A stretch of 31,265 bases of DNA from NCBI GenBank assembly GCA_013151235.1, contig JAADIO010000004.1:1-31265 (forward strand), read 5' to 3'. Origin of the DNA: Deltaproteobacteria bacterium. Lineage in GTDB: Bacteria > CG2-30-53-67. The notes beneath the pieces were generated by a model. It searched no databases. It worked only from the letters and a program-made list of their open reading frames with translations, and had not been told where the DNA came from. The position numbers and the translations under genes were made by a program. Positions 17,325 through 25,043 of this stretch are shown piece after piece (positions within the stretch are counted from its first letter, which is position 1; each line of letters starts with the position of its first letter).

Positions 17325-17960
17325 TTGCGGAAAGGTCTTTTCATCTTTTTGTGTTTGCTTCTGCTCCCGATCCGGGCATTCGGTCTGACGGCTGCATCGT
17401 CCCGTCCCGAAGATCCACGCATCCTCTTAAACGGAGAGTATTATGATGCCCTTCAGGAAGCCCTCGGACAGGCCCGCCGGGAAATCGTCCTCTCTTTTTT
17501 TCTCTTCAAGATTTCCGGCCACGGGAAAAATCGTACGGCACGGATTGAAAAATCCCTGAAAGCGGCCGTCCGGCGGGGTGTCCGTGTCGTCGTTCTCCTG
17601 GAAAGGTCGAAATATCGCGACATCACCGACACGAATGAAAAAACCGCCGGGCAACTGAAACGCGGCGGAATCACCGTTTTCTTCGACTCTCCGAAACAGA
17701 TCACGCACACCAAGGTCGCAATCATCGACCGAACCATCCTTTTTCTCGGCAGCCACAACCTGACGGAGAGCGCACTTCGATTTAACAATGAAGTCTCGAT
17801 CCGGCTCCACTCACGAAAAGCGGCCCACCGCCTCCTGCAGTACCTCGACCGGATCCATCCGGGCATTCTGGCGCCTCTCCGGAAACCATCCCGGGAATCC
17901 CCTTATGAAACTCCCGGACGAAATTCATCTTTACAGGGTTTCGGTTGTCGGATAAAATAA
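17325..17960 (+). CDS. secreted phospholipase D-like protein (single HKD motif)
   Basis: This 211-residue protein has a signal peptide (FIFLCLLLLPIRAFG, cleaved near residue 20) and a single PLD motif: His128-x-Lys130 with Asp135, followed by GSHNLTESA (142-150). One motif and short length fit Nuc-like endonucleases and other PLD enzymes that form the active site as a dimer. It should act in the periplasm or outside the cell on phosphodiesters (DNA or phospholipid). The start is TTG at 17325, chosen because AAGGG is six bases upstream and because the signal peptide needs it. The C-terminal tail after residue 185 is Pro/Arg/Ser-rich. Substrate is not determinable. Confidence 0.85.
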   Translation: MRKGLFIFLCLLLLPIRAFGLTAASSRPEDPRILLNGEYYDALQEALGQARREIVLSFFLFKISGHGKNRTARIEKSLKAAVRRGVRVVVLLERSKYRDITDTNEKTAGQLKRGGITVFFDSPKQITHTKVAIIDRTILFLGSHNLTESALRFNNEVSIRLHSRKAAHRLLQYLDRIHPGILAPLRKPSRESPYETPGRNSSLQGFGCRIK

Positions 17961-17998
17961 TATTAAAACTCTTGTAAACACAGAAAAAATATCCGCCT

Positions 17999-19846
17999 AT
18001 GATTCATGACATTCGACTCCACGGCGTTCTGTCCGACGAAATCGAGTATTTCACGACCATCGCCGGAGACGATATCAGCCATCGATATTTCTTTGAGGAG
18101 AACACGGATCCGGACTCGGGGCCTTCCATCCGGTTCTTCTCCCACGGGAATGAACTGATTCTGACCCGCCGGGGGATCCGGCACCAAGGAAACGGCGGCA
18201 GTTTCTGCGAATATATGTTCGGCGGGGACCAGCCCAAAGAAGACTTGATGCGCAAAGAGGTCTTAAACCGTCTTCTCATGTACGGCGCCGTCACCTCCGA
18301 CAACGGTGGCGGCATCCGGTTCCTTCCCAAACATCACGGCTTTGACGATTACCGGAAAATATTCTTTGAAGGAAATGCGATCTCCAACTATTTCTTTTTT
18401 GTCTTCTTCCAGGACATCCATGATTTCCGGGAACAGCAGGAGACGATCCTGCGAACGATCGGGAAACGGTTGAAACGGTCTCCCTTCGTACGGCGGGGCG
18501 ATGATTTAAACCTGATCCACGAACTCCTCGCCGAGATGAATCATCCACGGTCTCTGTTCTTTCTCATCCGGGTTCTGAATAAATATCATCAGGCCTTTTA
18601 CGAACTCTACAGCGAACTCTATCTGAAGAATAAGTCGATCAGCGATGGCGACGCAGAACGACTGCAAGCCCTCGCCACCCATTACCGGATCAATCAGTTT
18701 GATCAGGAACGGATGAAAATCGATGTAATCTACAAACACCGGGAGAACAAGCGGATCATCGATGAATACAAGGATGTTTTGATCGAAGGAGAGGAAAATC
18801 AGGCCATCAGCAATTCCCAGCGCGCGCGGCTTATCCGCCTCCGGACACTCTGCGTCCGAAACAATATTCCCATCATTCTGCCGAACATCCTCGATGACCT
18901 TCTTCTGAAAAACCGGAAGGTCCTGGAAGCCGACGAACCCAAATACATTCAGGAAACCAGGGAAGTGTTCGAAGGGCTCTTTATTCGGGAAGGAAACCCT
19001 GAGACCCTGATTACAAATGAAGACCTGGAAAAACTCCTGCGGGCGAAACAACAGGCCACGGAGATGCAGGACCCCACCTTTGACGGAATTCTCATGGATA
19101 CGGTTCGTCTCTGCGACGAACTCGCCGACACGGAAGGCGACGACTGGCCCCTGGAAAACTTCGGGTACATCATCACCCACTTTGACCGTTATGACGCCAC
19201 CTACATGATCATCAACCAGCTTGCCTTCAACGAAGAAGTGGACCTCACCATAGATAAACTCCGGAGCCTTCTGGGGCATAAAAAAGCCTTCGATGAAACC
19301 AACCCCGATCTTTTTCACGGGCTTTTCATCCGGACCGTCCTTCAAAACCGTTATCTCACACGCTTCGGACGAAAAAAGATACAGATCTTGGACAAAGGCT
19401 TAAAGGCAATCGAAATGGGCGAGAAGACCCTGGCGGACGTGATTGAGGAGATCAGGAACATCAGGGATCAGGAAAACTTCTATTTGAAGATCTATGAACG
19501 TGTACGAAAACGGATACGCGAAGTCTATACCAAGATCCATTCCCGGCAGGAACGGGATGCCATCCGGAAACAACTCTTCACGGAGTTGATGATCGATCTG
19601 GAGATCAATAAAAACCTTCTCGACCTCCTCCTGAATCAGGCCATTTTGAATATCAACAAGGAAATCTATTATACGGAAAAACTGCTGCCCCGGATTCTCC
19701 GGGAGGGAAACCATGATCTTCGGCGGGACTTTTTCGAAAACAGCGGCATAGACCGGTTCACCCTGGAGGAACTGGAACGGGACTACTACGAAAGAAACAG
19801 GATCTCCCCCATGGAGTTGAGCCTCTTCCAGTCATCTTCGGCTTAA
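17999..19846 (+). CDS. 615-residue helical protein of unknown function (TIGR04442-like)
   Basis: A large protein with no signal peptide or membrane segment. It begins MIHDIRLHGVLSDEIEYFTTIAGDD; from memory this opening resembles the family named TIGR04442 in Geobacter relatives, but I cannot confirm it. An N-terminal alpha/beta part (about 1-150) contains GGDQPKEDLMRKEVLNRL. From about residue 170 on it is highly charged, alpha-helical and probably multi-repeat (for example EMNHPRSLFFLIRVLNKYHQAFYELY). No catalytic motif is recognisable. There is no strong ribosome site before ATG 17999. It lies 38 bases after the phospholipase D-like gene and upstream of ssb, which has its own promoter. Function unknown. 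Confidence 0.85.
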   Translation: MIHDIRLHGVLSDEIEYFTTIAGDDISHRYFFEENTDPDSGPSIRFFSHGNELILTRRGIRHQGNGGSFCEYMFGGDQPKEDLMRKEVLNRLLMYGAVTSDNGGGIRFLPKHHGFDDYRKIFFEGNAISNYFFFVFFQDIHDFREQQETILRTIGKRLKRSPFVRRGDDLNLIHELLAEMNHPRSLFFLIRVLNKYHQAFYELYSELYLKNKSISDGDAERLQALATHYRINQFDQERMKIDVIYKHRENKRIIDEYKDVLIEGEENQAISNSQRARLIRLRTLCVRNNIPIILPNILDDLLLKNRKVLEADEPKYIQETREVFEGLFIREGNPETLITNEDLEKLLRAKQQATEMQDPTFDGILMDTVRLCDELADTEGDDWPLENFGYIITHFDRYDATYMIINQLAFNEEVDLTIDKLRSLLGHKKAFDETNPDLFHGLFIRTVLQNRYLTRFGRKKIQILDKGLKAIEMGEKTLADVIEEIRNIRDQENFYLKIYERVRKRIREVYTKIHSRQERDAIRKQLFTELMIDLEINKNLLDLLLNQAILNINKEIYYTEKLLPRILREGNHDLRRDFFENSGIDRFTLEELERDYYERNRISPMELSLFQSSSA

Positions 19847-19874
19847 CGAAAATTCGACGGGTTGGAAAATCCGC

Positions 19875-19903
19875 TTGCTTTTTACCAAAATTTTCTGTAT
19901 AAA
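19875..19903 (+). promoter_or_regulatory. sigma-70 promoter for ssb
   Basis: TTGCTT at 19875-19880 and TATAAA at 19898-19903 are 17 bases apart. The predicted start is about 65 bases before the ssb ATG. A small imperfect hairpin (CCTGAAGGAGATCCCTCAGG, 19911-19930) begins at about the expected transcript start and might stabilise the 5' end. Confidence 0.55.
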
Positions 19904-19973
19904 TGGCTCACCTGAAGGAGATCCCTCAGGAAATTTCACTTCAACCCACAACATGATCAACGCGGGATGAGAC

Positions 19974-20375
19974 ATGAGAAGTCTGAACAGAGTTCAACTG
20001 ATCGGCAGGCTGGGGAAAAATCCGGAGGTGCGTTATACATCCAACGGATCTTCCGTCGCAAATTTCACCATGGCCACGAACGAATCATGGATCGGCAAGG
20101 ACGGCCAGAAGAACGAGCGGACCGAATGGCACAACATCGTTGCCTGGGGAAAATTAGGCGAAATCTGCGGGGAATACCTCACCAAAGGAAAGCAGATCTA
20201 TATTGAAGGCCGATTGACGACCCGCTCCTGGGAAGACCGGGACGGGAAAAAACGATATACAACGGAAGTCAAGGCAGACAACATGATTATGCTCGGAGGA
20301 CCCGGTGCATCGCCAGGCGCCTCACACACATCCCCGGAGAACGATTCCACGATTGAAGATGATATCCCGTTTTAG
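19974..20375 (+). CDS. ssb: single-stranded DNA-binding protein
   Basis: This 133-residue protein coats single-stranded DNA during replication, recombination and repair. The OB-fold occupies about residues 1-107, with canonical stretches LNRVQLIGRLGKNPEVRYT, EWHNIVAWGKLGEICGEYL and YIEGRLTTRSWEDRDGKK. A short Gly/Pro/Ser linker ends in the acidic tip DDIPF, which recruits partner proteins. The linker is shorter than in E. coli SSB, as in many non-enteric bacteria. It has a convincing promoter. The ribosome site is weak (GGGATGAG, about three bases before the start). Confidence 0.97.
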   Translation: MRSLNRVQLIGRLGKNPEVRYTSNGSSVANFTMATNESWIGKDGQKNERTEWHNIVAWGKLGEICGEYLTKGKQIYIEGRLTTRSWEDRDGKKRYTTEVKADNMIMLGGPGASPGASHTSPENDSTIEDDIPF

Positions 20376-20420
20376 ACATCCTCGGAAGGGACTAGGCCTA
20401 CCTTTTACATCCAGACCGAA

Positions 20421-20493
20421 AAATCAGGTAATCAATAAATTTAAGCTGGAATTGCGGCTTATTACCTTTATTTATCCTTTACGTCCCTGATTT
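20421..20493. other. imperfect inverted repeat in the ssb-transglycosylase gap
   Basis: AAATCAGG (20421-20428) and CCTGATTT (20486-20493) can pair across an AT-rich interior that also shows partial complementarity (TAA and AATAAA segments against TTTATT and TTA). It lies downstream of ssb and upstream of the next promoter. There is no terminal U-run in a classical position; it may act as a weak terminator or an mRNA 3' end structure. Weak call. Confidence 0.3.
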
Positions 20494-20503
20494 CCTTTTA
20501 TTA

Positions 20504-20532
20504 TTGAATTTTCAGGCAGAAATTGCTATATT
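20504..20532 (+). promoter_or_regulatory. sigma-70 promoter with extended -10 for the lytic transglycosylase gene
   Basis: TTGAAT at 20504-20509 and TATATT at 20527-20532 are 17 bases apart, and TGC directly before the -10 makes it an extended -10 (TGnTATATT). Transcription should begin near 20539-20541, essentially at the ATG 20541. This argues against the upstream TTG at 20523 as the start codon. Confidence 0.65.
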
Positions 20533-20540
20533 GGTGTGTG

Positions 20541-21287
20541 ATGATAGTTAAGACACAAAGAACAATGAGAGCTTCTTCTCCCCCCGGCAGCCGGAGTATA
20601 TGGATTGGCGGCACACTACTGTCCCTGCTCCTTTTTCTGGCCAATTATCTTGTATTCCAGAACCTGATACAAGGACCGGCCTTTTTCCATCCGGAAGCGG
20701 GGAGATACACGGTCAGCACCATCGCCCTCCTCATCCCTCAACACCAGACCGCCTTGTCCCATGAGTCCCTTTCGGGAATCAAGAAACGGGAGCATATCCG
20801 AACACTTGTTTTTCAGAATTTCAGGGGAATCTCACTAAAAGAACGAACGGAACTCTTTGATGTAATCTACAATCAGAGCCAGGCCATGGAGATCGACCCC
20901 TATCTTACCCTCTCCATTATCGCCACGGAAAGTTCCTTCCGCCGCAAGGCCATTTCCTGGGCCGGAGCCTACGGACTGATGCAGATCAAACCGATCACGG
21001 CGGAGGAAGTCGCAGACGATCTGGGCATCCCCTGGGAAGGAGAAAAGACCCTCTTCGACCCTGTCGTCAATATCACTCTCGGGTTGAAATACCTCTCTAA
21101 TCTCAAGAAGAGATTCGGCAATATGAACGACGCTCTGACCGCCTACAATTACGGCCCGCAGTACGTTGTCAGTTGCCTAAGAAAGGACAAGAAACTACCG
21201 AATAACTATGTGGCGAAAATTGAGGAACATCTGAAAAGATACGGATTAAACCACCACAGCCTGCTTCAGCACAACGAACCGGTCTGA
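20541..21287 (+). CDS. membrane-anchored lytic transglycosylase (SLT family)
   Basis: This protein of about 248 residues cleaves the glycan strands of peptidoglycan. One N-terminal hydrophobic segment (WIGGTLLSLLLFLANYLVF) should anchor it in the inner membrane facing the periplasm. The soluble-lytic-transglycosylase domain occupies the C-terminal ~150 residues: catalytic Glu in IIATESSFRRKAIS, then GAYGLMQIKP and the late TAYNYGP motif. Start choice is uncertain: ATG 20541 coincides with the predicted transcript start, and ATG 20565 (MRASSPPG) would leave a short leader; neither has a clear ribosome site. It looks monocistronic. Confidence 0.87.
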   Translation: MIVKTQRTMRASSPPGSRSIWIGGTLLSLLLFLANYLVFQNLIQGPAFFHPEAGRYTVSTIALLIPQHQTALSHESLSGIKKREHIRTLVFQNFRGISLKERTELFDVIYNQSQAMEIDPYLTLSIIATESSFRRKAISWAGAYGLMQIKPITAEEVADDLGIPWEGEKTLFDPVVNITLGLKYLSNLKKRFGNMNDALTAYNYGPQYVVSCLRKDKKLPNNYVAKIEEHLKRYGLNHHSLLQHNEPV

Positions 21288-21316
21288 AACCCTGCCTTCC
21301 CGCGATCCTTTAAACC

Positions 21317-21523
21317 TTGATGAAGTCGTAAAAAGTCATTTCCCGGATACCGTTCATGGTTCGACAAGCTACCGAGCATGTGGTTCGGCAAGCTCACCAT
21401 GCTCGGAAGCCGGTCGAACCACACGAACGGAATATCAATAACTTACATCGTTCGCCCTGAGTACGCCTGTCCTGAGCCAGCCGAAGGGTCGAAGGGCTTC
21501 GTGACTTTTTACGAGACCATCAA
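21317..21523. repeat. complete dispersed inverted-repeat (MITE-like) element, about 207 bp
   Basis: The left end TTGATGAAGTCGTAAAAAGTCA (21317-21338) and the right end TGACTTTTTACGAGACCATCAA (21502-21523) are imperfect inverted repeats of one another, 22 bases each. Inside are palindromic pieces, for example CGAGCATG...CATGCTCG (about 21373-21405) and CGCCCTGAG...GGGTCGAAGGGC. Blocks shared with 1-98 run in the opposite orientation there. No transposase is encoded, so any movement would need an enzyme in trans. The right end lies four bases from the fmdB-like stop codon, so it may also act as the 3' structure of that transcript. Confidence 0.82.
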
Positions 21524-21526
21524 TCT

Positions 21527-21811
21527 TCAGTCCTTGCCAATGGTAGTCGTACTGCAAGAGGAGCAGGAATCCTTGCTCTTCCCTTTTTTATCACAAACCG
21601 TTGAACTCTCTTTCTTGGGAGCGGACCCGTTCCCGTTGGCATATCCGTCTGAGTACCAACCGCCCCCTTTCAAAGAAAAGGACGTAAAGGAAATCAGACG
21701 ATGCACGGAACCTGCACACTGCTTACAAATCGTTAAAGGTTCGTCGTCCATCCCCTGGGACACTTCGAATTCCGCACCGCAATCATTGCATCTGTATTCA
21801 TAAATCGGCAT
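21527..21811 (-). CDS. FmdB-family zinc-ribbon protein
   Basis: This 94-residue protein opens with the FmdB signature MPIYEYRCNDCGAEFE. Two CxxC knuckles (Cys8/Cys11 and Cys29/Cys32) should bind zinc. After residue 45 the sequence is low-complexity Gly/Ser/Lys, with a Cys-rich tail (DSCSSCSTTT) common in this family. Function of the family is poorly defined; it was first named as a putative regulatory protein. I chose ATG 21811 because AGGAGG lies seven bases upstream and because the family begins at this methionine; an upstream ATG at 21853 is not needed. Confidence 0.9.
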   Translation of the reverse strand: MPIYEYRCNDCGAEFEVSQGMDDEPLTICKQCAGSVHRLISFTSFSLKGGGWYSDGYANGNGSAPKKESSTVCDKKGKSKDSCSSCSTTTIGKD

Positions 21812-21935
21812 TACAAGAACCTCCTGAGTCTTTATCATACTATAATCATTCAAATGGTAAAATCAAGGCAAAAATCGCACAGTCGCAATAATTGACTCGC
21901 AACCGGCTGGGATAAGGCCGTTTAAGGGAATTATC

Positions 21936-21964
21936 TTGACAACCGGAAAACCTCTGTGTAGTTT
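21936..21964 (+). promoter_or_regulatory. sigma-70 promoter for tRNA-Leu
   Basis: A perfect TTGACA (21936-21941) is followed after 17 bases by TAGTTT (21959-21964). The mature tRNA starts 22 bases later. This is typical of a strong stable-RNA promoter. Confidence 0.65.
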
Positions 21965-21986
21965 AAAAGTCGTTCTAAATTTCCAT

Positions 21987-22073
21987 GCCGGAGTGGTGAA
22001 ATTGGTAGACGCACGGGACTCAAAATCCCGCGGGGGCAACCCCGTGCCGGTTCGATTCCGGCCTCCGGCACCA
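21987..22073 (+). tRNA. tRNA-Leu (anticodon CAA)
   Basis: The 87-base tRNA has a complete cloverleaf: acceptor arms GCCGGAG (21987-21993) and CTCCGGC (22063-22069), discriminator A, and an encoded CCA end (22071-22073). The anticodon stem is CGGGA/TCCCG and the loop is CTCAAAA, giving anticodon CAA at 22021-22023, which reads UUG. The long variable arm (GCGGGGGCAACCCCGT) is that of a class II tRNA such as Leu. The T-loop GGTTCGATTCC is canonical. It is a single tRNA, not part of a cluster here. Confidence 0.97.
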
Positions 22074-22351
22074 GTCTTTGCCTGGAGTGAGGCAAGAAGT
22101 AAAGACGGTTCCTCGGCATTCTCTTTTCGCTTTCAGCTCCGCCATGACAGTAGCCCGAAAGGCAACGCCGGGCTTCTCCGGAGTGTTCACCGCAAACACT
22201 CCCGACTTCACTTGGGCAAGCCATCCGGACGGACCGTCTTTTCCCCTCCCTTTTGCACAAGCAGGTTTAGAGATGCAACCGAATCATCCGCTCCACAAGG
22301 ATCATGGATCATCATTCTTCCGGTCTGCCGATTCTGCCCGGGGATAAGCAA
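22074..22351. other. 278-base gap after tRNA-Leu with two predicted hairpins, no gene seen
   Basis: No gene is supported. Two hairpins are visible: AGCCCG...CGGGCT (22152-22157 with 22169-22174) and an 8-bp perfect stem GGAGTGTT...AACACTCC (22180-22187 with 22195-22202). Neither is followed by a T-run. A third weak stem, TTGCCT...AGGCAA (22078-22095), lies right after the tRNA and may help 3' processing. Open frames on both strands are unconvincing, and the leftward ones are antisense translations of the tRNA itself. Confidence 0.5.
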
Positions 22352-23539
22352 ATGGCTGACATTTTTTCCCATCCTGATGTCATCATTATCGGTGCGGGTG
22401 CATCCGGTCTGATGTGTGCCATCGAGGCCGGGAATCGGGGGCGCCGGGTCTTATGCCTCGATCATGGTAACACGATCGCGAAGAAGGTTCTGGTCTCCGG
22501 TGGGGGAAACTGCAATTTCACCAACCGGGAAATCAGTCCCGACCATTATGAATCTCAAAACCGACACTTCTGCAAATCGGCCCTGGCAAGATACGGACAG
22601 TATAACTTTTTGTCCTTACTCGACAAGCACGGAATTTCCTACCATGAAAAGGATTCGGGCAGACTCTTTTGTAACCACTCGTCAAAGGCCATTGTAAAGA
22701 TGCTCCTTGATGAATGCCGCAAGGCCGGAGTCGTAATCCGAACGGAATGCGCCATCCAAAAGATATGGAAGGACAAGGCCTTTTACATTGAGACCGGCTG
22801 CGGAGATTTCCTGTCGGAGTCCCTCGTGGTGGCCACGGGGGGACTTTCCTATCCCGGGATGGGTGCCACCGGCCTGGGCTATCGCATTGCCGAGCAGTTC
22901 GGGCTGGCGGTCGTCAAGCCGAGACCCGCCCTGGTGCCGCTACTGTTCAATGATGAAGATGCAAAACACTTTCAGGGGCTGCAGGGGATCACTCTTGACG
23001 TTGAGGTACGTTGCAGGAAAAAACGGTTCCGGGACAGTCTCCTCTTTACCCACCAAGGGTTGAGCGGCCCGGCGATACTACGGATCTCGTCCTTCCGATA
23101 CCCGAACGATCCCCTGACGATCGATCTGTTACCGGATTTCAATCTTGCGGCCTACCTTAAACAACAGAAAAGCCTCCGGCCTGAATCCCAGATCAAAACC
23201 CTTCTCGCGGGTCGTCTCCCGGGCCGGCTGGCACAGCGATTGTGCGACCTCCGGGTCCGAAAGGGCCCCCTCGGAGAGATCCCGGACAAGGAACTACAAA
23301 AAATCGACCGGCTTTTTCATCACTGGGAATGGGTCCCGGCAGGGACGGCGGGGTACAACCGTGCGGAAGTCACCCTGGGCGGCGTCGATACGGAGGCGCT
23401 CTCCTCGAAAACGATGGAGGCAAAAGAGGTGAAAGGGTTATATTTCGTCGGAGAGGTGGTCGATATTACGGGCGATCTCGGCGGATACAACCTGCAGTGG
23501 GCCTGGTCCTCAGGATATTGCGCAGGTCAATACGTGTAG
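22352..23539 (+). CDS. BaiN/HI0933-family NAD(P)/FAD-dependent flavoprotein
   Basis: This 395-residue flavoprotein of the HI0933/BaiN (YhiN) family has a Rossmann FAD motif GAGASGLMCAIEAGNRGRRV at its N-terminus, the family hallmark VSGGGNCNFTNR, and a C-terminal second FAD block, VGEVVDITGDLGGYNLQWAWSSGYCAG. FTHQGLSGPAIL in the middle is also characteristic. Reactions in the family are poorly known; some members are used in bile-acid dehydroxylation, but no such context exists here. ATG 22352 (MADIFSHPDVIIIG) gives the usual N-terminus; ATG 22304 would add 16 residues. It converges on the next gene. Confidence 0.92.
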   Translation: MADIFSHPDVIIIGAGASGLMCAIEAGNRGRRVLCLDHGNTIAKKVLVSGGGNCNFTNREISPDHYESQNRHFCKSALARYGQYNFLSLLDKHGISYHEKDSGRLFCNHSSKAIVKMLLDECRKAGVVIRTECAIQKIWKDKAFYIETGCGDFLSESLVVATGGLSYPGMGATGLGYRIAEQFGLAVVKPRPALVPLLFNDEDAKHFQGLQGITLDVEVRCRKKRFRDSLLFTHQGLSGPAILRISSFRYPNDPLTIDLLPDFNLAAYLKQQKSLRPESQIKTLLAGRLPGRLAQRLCDLRVRKGPLGEIPDKELQKIDRLFHHWEWVPAGTAGYNRAEVTLGGVDTEALSSKTMEAKEVKGLYFVGEVVDITGDLGGYNLQWAWSSGYCAGQYV

Positions 23540-23622
23540 ATAAGGCGGGGCATGCTTCAGACGCACCCAACCTTCCGGAATTTTGGATCGGATATTTCCC
23601 GGCGGAAGCTTACCCTTCGTCA

Positions 23623-24828
23623 TCAACCTTTTTTGATCCCTCCGGCAATCAGGACAGGGTCGCTTTTGGCCGATACGGAATAGTGCGGATCCTCGTAAGG
23701 CCGGGACCGGTTTCGGTAGGTTCGTGTGAAACAATCCCCAAACCCCGCAGCCGAAAGAAGGGATAAGACCCACCCCAACCGTTCAAAGGGGTGCAATTCC
23801 ATCCAGAGAGGCATTGCCTCCGTGCTAAACCAGCAATCGGTAAACCCGACCATAAAAGACCCGCCCGGTTGCAAAACCCGGTGGACCTCCCCGATAACCT
23901 GCTCCGGTCTCCTCAAGGACTCCATGGAATGACTGAGAAGAACAAGATCAAAGGAATTCTCCGGGAAAGGGAGTCCGGAAGCTTCATTGAGATCGTGGAC
24001 CACCCGCCTGGTAAGGAGAGGGTTCTCCGCCATATCCCCTTCATCTCTTCCCAGGCCGACTACCTCTTTTTCCTCACCCCGGGGGAGATGAGATCGGGCA
24101 CCGCTCATCAGATCAAGAATACGGCTGCCGGGTTTCACCTGTTCGCGATAGACCTCTCCCAGAATCCGGCTTGACTCTTTATCGACACGACTATCAGATC
24201 TCAACCCGGTATCAAATGGCCGCCCCCCTTCCTCCGCCTGCCCCGTGACGGGGGTCGATCCGTAATCGATCATCATCCCCGGCACCGGGGCCTGCATACC
24301 GGGACCGCCGAGGATAACCTCTTCCCCCCAATGGTGGACCTGCCCTCCCCGTTCTCTTTTGCTGTGCCGGACCGCCCGGATCAGGATTTTCAGATCCGTA
24401 TCCATCTCCGCCAGGGGATGATTGAGGTCCATGGTGATCATTTCTTCTCCAATGTCAATCACCCGCATAGGAAGAATATTCTCAGGATAAATCCCAGGGA
24501 CCCCGGTCATCAGCCCACAGGGATAGAAACGGCCCAACCGGGGTGTAATCGGGCTCTCGTTTCCGGCCGTTTTCCCGAACTGTTCAGGACGGATCTGATG
24601 AATCAGGTTCTTCTCCCGGGGCGGGATCATGGTTCCGGCAGGAAAGTGGAAGGCAAGCTCCTCCCCCTCCGATCGGCCCATAAGTTCTTCCATAACCCCG
24701 TCGGGCAAGAGGTCGCGCCAGGTATTCAGGCGGGGGACATAAAAACCGTCGTGGTGAGAAACATTCCGGCTCGCCCAGTTCAGGGTCAGGTCCAATTCTA
24801 CAAGTGAGTGATCATCGATTCGGGTCAT
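23623..24828 (-). CDS. FKBP/SlyD-like domain fused to SAM-dependent methyltransferase
   Basis: This 401-residue protein has two parts. The N-terminal part (1-155) looks like an FKBP/SlyD-type peptidyl-prolyl isomerase: a DGVMEELMGRSEGEELAFHFPA segment, then MDLNHPLAEMDTDLKILI, the hallmark of SlyD-like insert-in-flap proteins. A glycine/proline-rich linker follows. The C-terminal part (about 215-400) is a class I methyltransferase: a degenerate motif I (ILDLMSGARSH instead of the usual Gly-rich loop), LPFPENSFDLVLLSHSMESL and the VLQPGGSFMVGF motif. I chose ATG 24828 because GGAGG lies upstream. The unusual SAM loop makes activity uncertain. Substrate unknown. Confidence 0.83.
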   Translation of the reverse strand: MTRIDDHSLVELDLTLNWASRNVSHHDGFYVPRLNTWRDLLPDGVMEELMGRSEGEELAFHFPAGTMIPPREKNLIHQIRPEQFGKTAGNESPITPRLGRFYPCGLMTGVPGIYPENILPMRVIDIGEEMITMDLNHPLAEMDTDLKILIRAVRHSKRERGGQVHHWGEEVILGGPGMQAPVPGMMIDYGSTPVTGQAEEGGRPFDTGLRSDSRVDKESSRILGEVYREQVKPGSRILDLMSGARSHLPRGEEKEVVGLGRDEGDMAENPLLTRRVVHDLNEASGLPFPENSFDLVLLSHSMESLRRPEQVIGEVHRVLQPGGSFMVGFTDCWFSTEAMPLWMELHPFERLGWVLSLLSAAGFGDCFTRTYRNRSRPYEDPHYSVSAKSDPVLIAGGIKKG

Positions 24829-24974
24829 ACAGGGCACCTCCACGTATAGACATAAAAGGAATTCTCCTTCATATTGCCTGAAACGCCCTTCGAAAACAAC
24901 ACCCGATTCACACCTCCCGGATATCACTGCTTCCGGGTTGTACCACCGGGCCGGGACAAGGCCGGATACGTCAC

Positions 24975-25009
24975 AAAAAAAGGAGGGAGACATATCTCTC
25001 CCTCCTTTT
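24975..25009. terminator. bidirectional intrinsic terminator
   Basis: A perfect 9-bp stem (GGAGGGAGA, 24982-24990; TCTCCCTCC, 24997-25005) with loop CATATC is flanked by seven A (24975-24981) and four T (25006-25009). On the minus strand it terminates the small hypothetical gene with seven U; it insulates that gene from the methyltransferase fusion gene downstream. Confidence 0.92.
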
Positions 25010-25043
25010 CAGGTCAATGGGTTCGAGTCAATGGATATCAAGA

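Noticed and set aside
21931-22260. Leftward open frames through the tRNA-Leu region, containing CRRPESNRHG
   Set aside because: They are antisense translations of the tRNA, a well-known source of false proteins.
22078-22347. Rightward 89-codon frame after tRNA-Leu
   Set aside because: No ribosome site and no protein-like features; it overlaps predicted hairpins and the next gene's start.
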